Source: PKWO01 sp036384915 (GTDB taxonomy: Bacteria; Pseudomonadota; Gammaproteobacteria; Burkholderiales; Burkholderiaceae_D). From it: a DNA stretch of 64,000 nucleotides. The position numbers were made by a program, and so were the translations under genes. Below are positions 26,282 to 35,347 of the stretch, piece by piece; within the stretch, counting starts at the first letter, position 1, and every line of letters begins with the position of its first letter. Where the stretch lies: the NCBI GenBank assembly GCA_036384915.1, contig DASVLJ010000011.1, positions 124,001 to 188,000 on the forward strand, written 5' to 3'. A model generated the notes under the pieces. The model had not been told where the DNA came from and searched no databases. It saw nothing but the letters and a program-made list of their open reading frames with translations.

Positions 26282-27674
26282 GCGCCACCCCGCGCGCAAC
26301 CGTTGCATTAGCGGACGGACGCGCGCCACTGGTCACCGCATTGGCCACCACCAAGGGCAATTCCTCGTCATGCACTTCGAAGGCCGCCGTTTCGCGCTTG
26401 AGCTTGAAGGCGCGATCGACCATGTATTGCGCATTGGCCAGGTGCAAATCTTCCGGCACCCGCTGGCCGTTGGCGACGTAGTACAGGTTGAGCTTTTGCC
26501 GTATCGCGACGTCAAGCGCATTACCGATGGTGGCCGCCTCGTCGAGCTTGGTGATGATGCAGCCGGCCAGGCCGTCGCCCTGGTAGGAACGCGCGACTTC
26601 GCTCAAGGTTTCGCCATTGGACGTGGCCGACACGCACAACAGGCGCTTGACACGGGCTCCGGCGCCCGACAGCATGGCCACCTGTTCGCCCACCATCTTG
26701 TCGCGCTGCGATACGCCCACGGTATCGATCAGCACAGTGTGCTTGCCTTTCAATTCTTCGAGCGCGATGCGCAAGTCAGCTTCATCCTTCACCGAATGCA
26801 CCATGACGCCGAGAATCTTGCCGTAGATGCGCAACTGCTCGTAACCGCCAATACGATAGCCGTCGGTCGTGATCAGGGCCAGCTTGCCCGGGCCATGGCG
26901 CATCACGCAGCGTGCCGCCAGCTTGGCCGTGGTCGTGGTCTTGCCCACGCCGGTGGGGCCGACCAGGGCGAACACGCCGCCCTTCTCCAGAATTTCATTT
27001 TCATTGCCGACCACCGCAAGATTGTGCGCCAGTACGGACTTGGTCCAGCTCAGCGCCGCTTCCGGCTTGATATCGGCCGGCACCTTTTCCGAGACATAGC
27101 GCGCCAACGAAGCCGAGAAGCCTGCCGCGATCATTTCTTTGAAAACGAGCGACTTGACCGGGTTGCGCTTTTGCGGCGTACCGCCCCAGGCCAGCTCGGC
27201 CAACTGCGCTTCGAGCATGCCGCGCATGGAGCGGATCTCGTTCATCATGTCGTTCAGCTCGGCACCGGCCGGCGTCTTGGCCGCGGCCAGCTGGCGCGCC
27301 GCTTCCAGTGCTGTGGCGAGATTGGATGCCTGATCTTCGTCTTGACGCGGTTCCGGCACGCGGCGTTTGACGGGCAAAACGGGCTGCAGCTCTTGCGGCG
27401 GTTCCTGTTGCCTGACAGGCGCGGCCTGCGTCCTGGATACGGCGGGAGCGGGCTTCACAGCCGGTGCCGGCTTGAGCGGTGTGCTCGCCGCCATCGGCTC
27501 CGCCTCATGCGCCGGATGGGCCAGCGAAGCCGCATCCTCGGCCGCCAGGGCGAGGATTTCGGCCATGCCGTTGACGCTGCGGTTCGACAGGATGACGGCA
27601 TCGGTACCGAGCGTATCGCGGACCATGCGCCATGCTTCGCGCGAAGTCTTGGCGGTAAATTTCTTGACGTTCAT
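26274..27674 (-). CDS. flhF: flagellar placement GTPase FlhF
   Basis: 466 residues of the SRP GTPase family. An N-terminal basic B domain (MNVKKFTAKTSREAWRMVRDTLGTDAVILSNRSV) is followed by a Pro/Ala linker and the NG domain: G1 GPTGVGKTTTTAKLA, ITTDGYRIGGYEQLRIY, G3 LIDTVGVSQRD, G4 TKLDE. Recruits the first basal-body parts to the cell pole and is antagonised by FlhG. Overlaps flhA (ATGA) and flhG (8 bp). Confidence 0.96.
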   Translation of the reverse strand: MNVKKFTAKTSREAWRMVRDTLGTDAVILSNRSVNGMAEILALAAEDAASLAHPAHEAEPMAASTPLKPAPAVKPAPAVSRTQAAPVRQQEPPQELQPVLPVKRRVPEPRQDEDQASNLATALEAARQLAAAKTPAGAELNDMMNEIRSMRGMLEAQLAELAWGGTPQKRNPVKSLVFKEMIAAGFSASLARYVSEKVPADIKPEAALSWTKSVLAHNLAVVGNENEILEKGGVFALVGPTGVGKTTTTAKLAARCVMRHGPGKLALITTDGYRIGGYEQLRIYGKILGVMVHSVKDEADLRIALEELKGKHTVLIDTVGVSQRDKMVGEQVAMLSGAGARVKRLLCVSATSNGETLSEVARSYQGDGLAGCIITKLDEAATIGNALDVAIRQKLNLYYVANGQRVPEDLHLANAQYMVDRAFKLKRETAAFEVHDEELPLVVANAVTSGARPSANATVARGVALG

Positions 27675-29770
27675 GCTTGGCCTCCAACAAGGCGGGTGAC
27701 TTTAATGGTTTTCGATTCGGGCAATTCTGCCTGCGACAAGACCTTGAGCTGCGGCACTGCGCGGCGCAGGAAGCGCGCGAGCAAGGCGCGCAAGGGCGAA
27801 GGCACGAGCAGCACCGGCGTAATGCCGAGCTGCTCCTGTGCGGTGGTCGCGATCTCGGTCTGGTTGACGATGTTGTCGGCCAGGCCCGGTTCGATGCCCT
27901 CTCCGTTCGGGCCGCTGGTTTGCAGGGCTTGCAGCAAGAGACGCTCAAGCCGGTTATCCAGCGCCATGACGGGCAGTTCGTTGGCGCCGGGGAAAATCTG
28001 CTGCACGATGGCGCGGCCCAAGGCGACGCGCACCAGTGCCGTGAGATCATTGGCATCGCGCACCGTGGCCGCATGTTCGGCGATGGTTTCGATGATGGTG
28101 CGCATGTCGCGGATGTGTACTCCTTCGGCCAGCAGGTTTTGCAGGACCTTTTGCAGCGTCGCCAGCGAAATCGTCTTCGGTACAAGGTCTTCCACCAGCT
28201 TGGGCGAATCCTTGGCCAGGTGGTCGAGCAATTGCTGCACTTCCTGGCGCCCCAGCAAGTCCGAGGCGTGGGTAGTGATCAAATGGTTCAGGTGCGTCGC
28301 CACCACCGTGCCGGCATCGACCACGGTATATCCCATGGCTTGCGCCTGCTCGCGCATCGAGGCGTCGATCCAGGTTGCCGGCAAGCCGAAGGCCGGGTCC
28401 TTGGTCACTGCGCCGGGCAGGTTGCCTGTCACCATGCCGGGGTTGATGGCGAGGAACTGCCCGTTGTGCGCTTCGCCGTTGCCGACCTCCACCCCCTTCA
28501 AGGTGATGCGATAAGCCGAAGGCTTCAATTCGAGATTGTCGCGGATGTGCACCGGCGGCGCGAGGAAGCCGACTTCCTGGGCAAATTTCTTGCGTATGCC
28601 CTTGATCCGGCGCAGCAATTCGCCGCTTTGCGTCTTGTCGACCAGCGGAATCAGGCGATAGCCGACTTCCAGGCCTAGCGTATCGACCGGCACGATATCC
28701 TGCCAGGTCGCCTCCTCCTCGGGCGGCGCGGTCGGCACGGTCGTGGAGGGTGGCGGCGGCGCAACCGCGGCCGCCTTGGCGCGCTGTGTGACCAGCCAGG
28801 CGCTGCCGGCCAGCAAGGCTGCCAGCAACAGGAAAGCCAGATGCGGCATGCCGGGAATCAAACCCAGGCCGCCGACGATGCCGGCCGTGATATACAAGAC
28901 CTGCGGCTTGGCGAACAACTGGCCCACCAGCTGGCCGCCGATGTCTTGCTCGCTCGCCACGCGCGACACCACCACGCCGGCTGCGGTCGAAATCACCAGC
29001 GAAGGAATTTGCGCCACGAGGCCGTCGCCGATGGCGAGCAAGGTATAGGTCTTGATGGCGGTGCCGAAATCGAGATCGTGCTGCACCATGCCGACGATCA
29101 AGCCGCCGACGATGTTGATCACCGTGACCATGATGCCGGCGATGGCGTCGCCGCGGACGTATTTGGACGCACCGTCCATCGCGCCGTAGAATTCGGCTTC
29201 CTGGCCCACTTCGCGGCGGCGGCGGCGCGCTTCCTGCTCGCCGATCAAGCCGGCATTCAAGTCCGCGTCGATCGCCATCTGCTTGCCGGGCATGGCGTCA
29301 AGGGCGAAACGCGCGCCCACTTCGGCAATACGGCCCGCACCCTTGGTGACGACGGTGAAGTTGATGATGGTCAGGATGATGAAGACGATGATACCGACCG
29401 CATAATTGCCGCCGATCAGGAAGTGGCCGAAGGCTTCGATCACCTTGCCGGCCGCATCCGGCCCCGTATGGCCTTCGGTCAAGACCACGCGCGTCGAGGC
29501 CACGTTGAGCGACAGGCGCAACATGGTCGACACCAGCAGCACGGTCGGGAACACCATGAAGTCGAGCGGCTTGACAGTGTACAGGCTCGTCAGCAGCACA
29601 ATCACCGACAAGGCGATGTTGAAGCTGAAAAAGATGTCGAGCGCGAACGAGGGCAGCGGCAGGATCATCATCGACAGCATCATGACGATCAGGATCGGCG
29701 CCGCCACCGCGCGCGAACCCGCGCCTGTCATCCAGGCCGGCAGTCTCATGGTTTCAATCCGTGTTGCCAT
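27671..29770 (-). CDS. flhA: flagellar export gate protein FlhA
   Basis: 699 residues. The N-terminal half has eight membrane helices and the FHIPEP-type signature GRIAEVGARFALDAMPGKQMAIDADLNAG; the C-terminal cytoplasmic domain (from about 340) forms the nonameric ring that receives chaperone-bound substrates. Start ATG 29770 gives seven residues ahead of an alternative Met (MRLPAW). Located between flhB and flhF. Confidence 0.97.
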   Translation of the reverse strand: MATRIETMRLPAWMTGAGSRAVAAPILIVMMLSMMILPLPSFALDIFFSFNIALSVIVLLTSLYTVKPLDFMVFPTVLLVSTMLRLSLNVASTRVVLTEGHTGPDAAGKVIEAFGHFLIGGNYAVGIIVFIILTIINFTVVTKGAGRIAEVGARFALDAMPGKQMAIDADLNAGLIGEQEARRRRREVGQEAEFYGAMDGASKYVRGDAIAGIMVTVINIVGGLIVGMVQHDLDFGTAIKTYTLLAIGDGLVAQIPSLVISTAAGVVVSRVASEQDIGGQLVGQLFAKPQVLYITAGIVGGLGLIPGMPHLAFLLLAALLAGSAWLVTQRAKAAAVAPPPPSTTVPTAPPEEEATWQDIVPVDTLGLEVGYRLIPLVDKTQSGELLRRIKGIRKKFAQEVGFLAPPVHIRDNLELKPSAYRITLKGVEVGNGEAHNGQFLAINPGMVTGNLPGAVTKDPAFGLPATWIDASMREQAQAMGYTVVDAGTVVATHLNHLITTHASDLLGRQEVQQLLDHLAKDSPKLVEDLVPKTISLATLQKVLQNLLAEGVHIRDMRTIIETIAEHAATVRDANDLTALVRVALGRAIVQQIFPGANELPVMALDNRLERLLLQALQTSGPNGEGIEPGLADNIVNQTEIATTAQEQLGITPVLLVPSPLRALLARFLRRAVPQLKVLSQAELPESKTIKVTRLVGGQA

Positions 29771-29783
29771 CTGTCGTTCTCAG

Positions 29784-30959
29784 TCAATTCAAAATGCGCC
29801 GTGCTTCCACCTTCGATTTGGCCGCAGGATTTTGCGGATCCAGTTCCGGCGGCACGTCGAGCTCGTCCGGCTCGTCGGGCATCACCCCACCCTGCTCGCG
29901 ATACACGCGCAGCTGGTACACATAGGCCAGCACCTCGGCCACGGCCGTATACAGCGCCTGCGGAATCTCGTCGCCCAATTCGGTATGCCGATGCAGCGCA
30001 CGCGCCAGTGCCGGCGCTTCGAGCAAGGGGACCCTGTTTTCGCTTGCGATTTCGCGGATACGCGCCGCCACTTCGTCGGCGCCCTTGGCCACCACGCGCG
30101 GCGCGCCATTGCTGCCGCTCTTGTATTGCAGCGCCACGGCGAAGTGCGTCGGGTTGGTCACGACCACGTCGGCCTTGGGTATGTTGGCCATCATGCGGCG
30201 CCTTGCCATTTCGCGCTGCATGTTGCGGATGCGGCCCTTGATTTCGGGATTGCCGTCGGACTCTTTCGATTCCTGGCGCAATTCCTGGCGCGTCATTTTG
30301 AGTTTGTCGTTGTATTGCCAGAGCTGGTAAGGCGCGTCGATCAAGGCGATCACGATCAGGCCGCCCGTGATGGCGATGAAACCCGTCAACAACAGATGCG
30401 CCATATGCATGCTGCCGTCCTGTATCGACTCGCCGGTCAGTCCGATCATCGCGTCGACCTGGTGCGAAATGACGACCCAGGCCACGCTGCCCACCAGCAG
30501 GGTCTTGCCGATCGCCTTGAGCAATTCGACCAGGGCACGCAGTGAAATCATGTTGCCCAGGCCCGTAACCGGGTTCATCTTGGCGAAATTCGGGATCAGC
30601 GCATTGGCCGAAAACAGCCAGCCGCCGATGAAAAGCGGGGCCGCGATCGCGGCAATCATGAGCAGGACTGCAAACGGCGCGGCGGATATCAGCAAGCCGC
30701 CAAGATGCCCGCCTATGCGCGCGAACAGGAGATTGGGATCGAACGCCGCCTCCCGGTCCAGGCTCAGCACCGAGCTCAGCAAGGCGTCGATTTGCTGTAC
30801 TACCCCGCCGCCGATGAACCACATGCCGAGGCCTGCGGCGAGCAATACGGTACAGGTCGACAGTTCCCGCGACCGGGGAACGTCGCCATCTTCGCGTGCC
30901 TGTTCGAGGCGCCGCGCCGATGGGGCTTCTGTCCGTTCCTGATCGCTATCTTCGGCCAT
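29784..30959 (-). CDS. flhB: flagellar export specificity switch FlhB
   Basis: 391 residues: MAEDSDQERTEAPSARRLEQAREDGDVPRSREL start, four membrane helices, then the cytoplasmic domain with the self-cleaving NPTH site (VVTNPTHFAVALQY, about residue 270). Cleavage switches export from rod/hook to filament proteins after FliK signals. First gene of the flhBAFG-fliA-motCD run. Confidence 0.97.
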   Translation of the reverse strand: MAEDSDQERTEAPSARRLEQAREDGDVPRSRELSTCTVLLAAGLGMWFIGGGVVQQIDALLSSVLSLDREAAFDPNLLFARIGGHLGGLLISAAPFAVLLMIAAIAAPLFIGGWLFSANALIPNFAKMNPVTGLGNMISLRALVELLKAIGKTLLVGSVAWVVISHQVDAMIGLTGESIQDGSMHMAHLLLTGFIAITGGLIVIALIDAPYQLWQYNDKLKMTRQELRQESKESDGNPEIKGRIRNMQREMARRRMMANIPKADVVVTNPTHFAVALQYKSGSNGAPRVVAKGADEVAARIREIASENRVPLLEAPALARALHRHTELGDEIPQALYTAVAEVLAYVYQLRVYREQGGVMPDEPDELDVPPELDPQNPAAKSKVEARRILN

Positions 30960-30985
30960 GCCGACGACTCCTCTATTTCATCCGC

Positions 30986-31119
30986 ATAGGCAAAACCTGC
31001 CTATTTGGGGCTATAGGAGCGATTATTGGCCAGGGCGGCCGGCGATCATCGGGGAAACAGGGGGTGGAATGTGCCGCTTTTTCACTGGTTGCCGGGCAGA
31101 ATCAGTTACTACCCGGCAA
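30986..31119. promoter_or_regulatory. flhB upstream region with two inverted repeats
   Basis: ATAGGCA-aaacc-TGCCTAT (30986-31004) is a perfect 7-bp palindrome about 27 bp upstream of the flhB start, a candidate operator or leader hairpin. TTGCCGGG (31089-31096) with CCCGGCAA (31112-31119) is a perfect 8-bp hairpin immediately after the stop of the EAL/HDOD gene; it lacks a U-tract, so it would be at best a weak terminator or an RNA-stabilising stem. Confidence 0.4.
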
Positions 31120-31125
31120 AGCAGC

Positions 31126-32337
31126 TTACAACTTGAGGTTTTGCGCCCAAGCCAGAGAGGCGAGATGCGCTTCGTTGACCTGCGTTGTGCCGATGAACAT
31201 CGATTCGGCCAATTCGCCGATCTTGTCCGTGCCGCCGTATTCGCATGCTTCAGCCAAGGCCAGGAACGGGCCGTACATGCCTTCGCGCGCCAGCAAGGCC
31301 TGGCATACGGGTTCGGGGAGCTGGATCTTTTCCAGCACCTGTTCCATCGGAATGCCAAGCAAGCGGTCCAGAAGCGAAAACATGCCGGCGACGAACAGAT
31401 TGTCGGCCTCGCCCTTCGGCACCATGCCCTTGCCCAGCAATTCGGCAAAACGGCCGCGCACCACTGCCGTCTGCATCAGGATGGGGGTATAGCCGTCGCC
31501 GCTGGCCGAAGCCAGCAGCACCGAGAGCCAGCGGTACAGCGGCGAATAGCCGAGCATGGTCACAGCATGTTTCAATGACTGGATTTCCGCGCCCAGACCG
31601 AAACCGGCCGAATTGATGTAGCGCAGGAGCTTGTAAGACAATCCGGCATCGCGCTTCAACACGCCCTCCAACTGGCGAACGTCGGCATTCTTGCGCACCA
31701 TATCCATCAATTGCAGGATCATGGCCTGTGCCGGATTCAGTCCCTTGGGATGGCTGCCGGGCTTGGTGACGGCGTGCAGCTTGCCGATCAGCGCATCGAT
31801 GCCGTGCATGGCGCAAAAATCGTAATCTGCCCAGCTATGCACCCCGCGCGCCACCAAGCCGATAGAGGCACTCTTGAGCTTGGCAGCCGCTTGCACCAGG
31901 ACAGGCTGACGCGCTGCGTCGTAAGGCACTTCGACATGTGTGACGTGGGGCAGCAAGGCGGTATCTATCGCTTCGACGCCGGGGCAAAGCGCGATCACGG
32001 CGCTGCCTTCCGAACGTGCGGTGGCAAGACCTGCCACCATATCGGCATCGGCGAAGTCTTCGGCCAGCACGGTCAGGGCCATGCTCTTGGGCGGCAAGCC
32101 TAGCAAGGCCTCGCTGGCGATGACCAAAGGCGAGGTATCGAGATAGACCTTGCTATCGCCCAGCAGCCAGCCTGTTTCCTGGCGGTTCAGCTGGCTGGCG
32201 AGGAATTCGGCCAGTTCGACGTAGTGCTCCAGTCGCGGAGCCGAACCGTCCGCTCCCTGCAAGCTCAATTCGAAACCCAGCACCTTTTGCTTGGCATCGA
32301 TCACCGGCTCGCGAACGATGATGTGGTTTTCTAACAT
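31126..32337 (-). CDS. EAL/HDOD domain signalling protein
   Basis: 403 residues with the YuxH-type architecture: an N-terminal EAL-like domain (1-200, starting ENHIIVREPVIDAKQKVLGFELSLQG) and a C-terminal HDOD domain (about 205-400, with LKRDAGLSYKLLRYINSAGFGL). The EAL signature is replaced by FELS and the other metal-binding motifs are not recognisable, so c-di-GMP hydrolysis is unlikely; such proteins usually act as signal-transduction adaptors or motility regulators. Follows cheZ by 55 bp, suggesting a motility role. Confidence 0.85.
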   Translation of the reverse strand: MLENHIIVREPVIDAKQKVLGFELSLQGADGSAPRLEHYVELAEFLASQLNRQETGWLLGDSKVYLDTSPLVIASEALLGLPPKSMALTVLAEDFADADMVAGLATARSEGSAVIALCPGVEAIDTALLPHVTHVEVPYDAARQPVLVQAAAKLKSASIGLVARGVHSWADYDFCAMHGIDALIGKLHAVTKPGSHPKGLNPAQAMILQLMDMVRKNADVRQLEGVLKRDAGLSYKLLRYINSAGFGLGAEIQSLKHAVTMLGYSPLYRWLSVLLASASGDGYTPILMQTAVVRGRFAELLGKGMVPKGEADNLFVAGMFSLLDRLLGIPMEQVLEKIQLPEPVCQALLAREGMYGPFLALAEACEYGGTDKIGELAESMFIGTTQVNEAHLASLAWAQNLKL

Positions 32338-32392
32338 GGGGATTCAATTCAATGGAAAAATGTCGTGTCCGGGAACGCCGGGCAAGCCCGGA

Positions 32393-33070
32393 TCAGAACC
32401 CCAGGCTTTCCAACAGATCGTCAACCTGACCTTGATCGGCAACGACGTCGGCATTCCCCTCTGGATTGATCTGCGGACCATTGAGCAAGCCGGAACCGGC
32501 CTCGCGCTTGATCTCTGGCGGCGCATAATCGATCAGCAATTGCACCAACTGCTGTTCCAGGCCATGCGCCAGTTCGGTGACGCGCTTGATTACCTGGCCC
32601 GTCAGGTCTTGGAAGTCCTGCGCCATCATGATGTCCATCAAGTGCTGCTTGGTGGCGCCGGCGTTGCTGCGTGCCTGGTCGAAATAATCGATCGATTGCT
32701 CGGCCAATTCGCGCGCCTGCGCTTCGGAAAACGAACCGGAAGAAATCAGGTCTTGCCAGCGATTGGCCAGGCTGGCCGCCTGGCTGTCGATTGCATCTTG
32801 CAGCGGCCCGGCGGCGTCGACGGCATTGAGTACACGCTGCGCCGCCTGCTCCGTCATCTTGGCCACATAATCCAGGCGGTCGCGCGCATCGGGAATATCG
32901 TGTGCAGCCTTGGCGATGAGCTTGTCGAAACCCAGGCCGCGCAGGCTGTCGTGCAAGGAACGCGTCATCAGGCCGACGCGCGTCAGCATCTCATGCTGAA
33001 CGTTCAAATCCGAACCCGCATCCGCCCCCGAAGGCGCCGCCGATGCCGACTGGGATTGATCCACGCTCAT
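32393..33070 (-). CDS. cheZ: CheY-P phosphatase CheZ
   Basis: 225 residues, long helical hairpin. IMMAQDFQDLTGQVIKRV carries the Asp and Gln equivalents of E. coli D143 and Q147; the C-terminal GQVDDLLESLGF is the CheY-binding helix after a flexible linker. Removes phosphate from CheY to end tumbling signals. Directly follows the second cheY with a 1-bp gap. Confidence 0.96.
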   Translation of the reverse strand: MSVDQSQSASAAPSGADAGSDLNVQHEMLTRVGLMTRSLHDSLRGLGFDKLIAKAAHDIPDARDRLDYVAKMTEQAAQRVLNAVDAAGPLQDAIDSQAASLANRWQDLISSGSFSEAQARELAEQSIDYFDQARSNAGATKQHLMDIMMAQDFQDLTGQVIKRVTELAHGLEQQLVQLLIDYAPPEIKREAGSGLLNGPQINPEGNADVVADQGQVDDLLESLGF

Positions 33071-33071
33071 A

Positions 33072-33467
33072 TCAACCGCCCTTTTCGAGCTTTTCGAAAA
33101 TCTTGGCGAGTTTCTCGTCGAGCGTGGCGGCGGTGAAAGGCTTCACCACGTAGCCGTTGGCGCCAGCCTGGGCGGCAGCGATGATGTTTTCCTTTTTCGC
33201 TTCGGCCGTGACCATCAAGACAGGCATCTTGGACAGCGCCGGATCGGAGCGGATGTTTTGCAACATCGTCAAGCCGTCCATTACCGGCATGTTCCAGTCC
33301 GAAATCACGAAGTCGAACGCTTCGCTGCGCAACTTGGACAGAGCCATTTGGCCATCCTCGGCCTCATCGACATTGGCGTAGCCCAATTCCTTGAGCAGGT
33401 TGCGCACAATGCGGCGCATCGTCGAAAAATCGTCGACAACCAAAAATTTAGTATTCGGACCCGCCAT
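33072..33467 (-). CDS. cheY: chemotaxis response regulator CheY (second copy, cheZ-linked)
   Basis: 131-residue single receiver domain. Asp 12, Asp 13 and the phospho-acceptor Asp 57 (FVISDWNMPVMDG), with the Thr of VTAEAKK and the Lys of VVKPF. Very close to enteric CheY and coupled to cheZ, so it is the likely FliM-binding output regulator. A ribosome site TTGGAG precedes ATG 33467; the 140-bp gap to cheB could hold a promoter. Confidence 0.96.
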   Translation of the reverse strand: MAGPNTKFLVVDDFSTMRRIVRNLLKELGYANVDEAEDGQMALSKLRSEAFDFVISDWNMPVMDGLTMLQNIRSDPALSKMPVLMVTAEAKKENIIAAAQAGANGYVVKPFTAATLDEKLAKIFEKLEKGG

Positions 33468-33608
33468 GAATCACTCCAATAATTCGCATTCGTTGTCGAT
33501 CTTACTCGTAGTTCGATGTTCTGGGACCACGAACAAGCATAAGTTGTTGCTATTATGCACCAGAACTCATTCCGCACATATGAGCCTGTGCAAACGCACT
33601 ATTTGGGA

Positions 33609-34673
33609 TTACACGCGTAAAGCACGGCTGCCATGGGCCTCCAAATAACCCAGAACCATGCGGGGCAACTCGGGCAGCGCCCCGACCTCATGGGCTGCCC
33701 CGACAGCGATCGCCTCGCGCGGCATGCCGAACACCACGCACGTCGCTTCGTCTTGAGCGAAATTATAGGCCCCCGCCTTTTTCATTTCCAGCATGCCTTG
33801 CGCGCCGTCCTTGCCCATGCCGGTCAGGATGACGCCGACCGCATTCTTGCCGGCGCACTGCGCGGCGGAGTTGAACAGCACGTCGACCGAGGGCCTGTGC
33901 CGGTTCACCGGCGGGCCCTGATCCAGCTTGGTCACGTAATTGGCGCCGCTACGCGCCAGCAGGAGATGGGAATGGCCCGGCGCGATGAAGGCATGGCCGG
34001 GCAGGATGCGTTCGCCCTCTTCCGCTTCGCGCACGGCAATCTTGCACAAACCGTCCAGGCGCTTGGCAAACGAACGGGTGAAACCCTCGGGCATGTGCTG
34101 GGTGATCAGGATGCCCGGGCAATCCGACGGCATCTGCATCAGAAAATCCTTGATCGCTTCGGTGCCACCGGTGGAAGCGCCGATGATGATCAGCTTTTCA
34201 GAGCTGGTCAGCGGGTTCTTCAAGAGCGGCAAACCGCCTTCGGCGCGCGCCGGTGCGGCCTGGCGCGGCTTGACGCGCGCCTTGGCCGCGGCGCGAATCT
34301 TGTCCGCGATCAGTTCGGCATATTCGCGCATGCCGCTCTGGATCGACAGCTTGGGCTTGGTGACGAAGTCGACCGCACCGAGTTCGAGCGCGCGCAGCGT
34401 GATTTCGGAGCCGCGCTCCGTCAGCGACGACACCATCACAACCGGCATCGGGCGCAGGCGCATCAGCTTTTCGAGGAAGTCGAGGCCGTCCATCTTGGGC
34501 ATTTCGACGTCCAGGGTCAGTACGTCCGGATTGGTCTGCTTGATCAGGTCGCGCGCTACCAGCGGATCGGGCGCCACACCCACCACTTCCATGTCGGGCT
34601 GGCTTCCGATGATTTCGCTCATGACGCTGCGAATCAGCGCGGAATCGTCGACGATCAACACCTTGGTCTTCAT
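33609..34673 (-). CDS. cheB: chemoreceptor methylesterase/deamidase CheB
   Basis: 354 residues: N-terminal receiver domain (Asp 9, Asp 10, Asp 55 in VLTLDVEMPKMDG), a linker, then the methylesterase domain with the nucleophile loop IIGASTGGTEAIK, ITQHMPEGF (His) and GVILTGMGKDGAQGM (Asp). Demethylates MCPs when phosphorylated by CheA, providing adaptation. Confidence 0.97.
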   Translation of the reverse strand: MKTKVLIVDDSALIRSVMSEIIGSQPDMEVVGVAPDPLVARDLIKQTNPDVLTLDVEMPKMDGLDFLEKLMRLRPMPVVMVSSLTERGSEITLRALELGAVDFVTKPKLSIQSGMREYAELIADKIRAAAKARVKPRQAAPARAEGGLPLLKNPLTSSEKLIIIGASTGGTEAIKDFLMQMPSDCPGILITQHMPEGFTRSFAKRLDGLCKIAVREAEEGERILPGHAFIAPGHSHLLLARSGANYVTKLDQGPPVNRHRPSVDVLFNSAAQCAGKNAVGVILTGMGKDGAQGMLEMKKAGAYNFAQDEATCVVFGMPREAIAVGAAHEVGALPELPRMVLGYLEAHGSRALRV

Positions 34674-34718
34674 GATCTCTGCCTCTTGCCTTGCCCTTAT
34701 CCCTGTCCGAACCGCACG

Positions 34719-35327
34719 CTAGAACAATTCCACATCGCCGGCCACCTTGTTGGTCTGCAGGCGATTGGCATAATCCTGCTCGCGGTTGACCAGTGTATTG
34801 TTGTTCATTTGTTTCAATTTTTTCACCAGCACTTTACCGGTTCGCGGAAAAAAGTAAACCTTGCGCGGATGCACGTCGTTCAAGTCCTCCGCCACGATGC
34901 GGATGTTTTCCGCCTTGAGATAATCGCGCACGAACTGGGCATTACGCTCGCCGACGTTGATCGCGATGAAGCCGCGCAGCACATTGCCGCCGCCGAATAC
35001 CTTGGCTTCGAGGTTTTCGCGCCGCGCACCGGCCTTCAACAGATCGTTGATCAGGACTTCCATCGCATAGGTGCCGTAGCGCATCGAGGCCGATACCGGG
35101 CTGTCGGCGTCATTGCCGCCGTCGGGCAGCATGAAGTGGTTCATTCCGCCGACACCGGTCACGCGGTCGCGGATGCAGGCTGCCACGCAGGACCCGAGTA
35201 CCGTCACGATCAGCATATCCTTGCCGGTGAAATAGTATTCACCCGGCAGGATCTTCGCGGCATCGCGGTCGAAGGTCCGGTCATAATAGACGTTCGTTGC
35301 GAAGTGTTCTTGCAGCGCGTTTGTCAT
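34719..35327 (-). CDS. cheD: chemoreceptor glutamine deamidase CheD
   Basis: 202 residues. Cys-His-Thr triad: VTVLGSCVAACIRD, GGMNHFMLPDG and MRYGTYAMEVLINDLL. Converts receptor Gln to Glu. The open frame runs far upstream inside cheR in another frame, but ATG 35327 gives the normal family start. The C-terminus ends GDVELF, almost identical to the tail of the CheZ-like protein at 41344-41892. Confidence 0.95.
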   Translation of the reverse strand: MTNALQEHFATNVYYDRTFDRDAAKILPGEYYFTGKDMLIVTVLGSCVAACIRDRVTGVGGMNHFMLPDGGNDADSPVSASMRYGTYAMEVLINDLLKAGARRENLEAKVFGGGNVLRGFIAINVGERNAQFVRDYLKAENIRIVAEDLNDVHPRKVYFFPRTGKVLVKKLKQMNNNTLVNREQDYANRLQTNKVAGDVELF

Positions 35328-35347
35328 AAGGGCACCATTGTTTCCTT

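Noticed and set aside
30959..31126. TCAAGTTG-N11-GCCGGGTA as a sigma-28 promoter for flhB
   Set aside because: The -10 box matches poorly, it overlaps a hairpin and the -35 is simply the end of the upstream coding sequence; flhB is expected to be an early gene.
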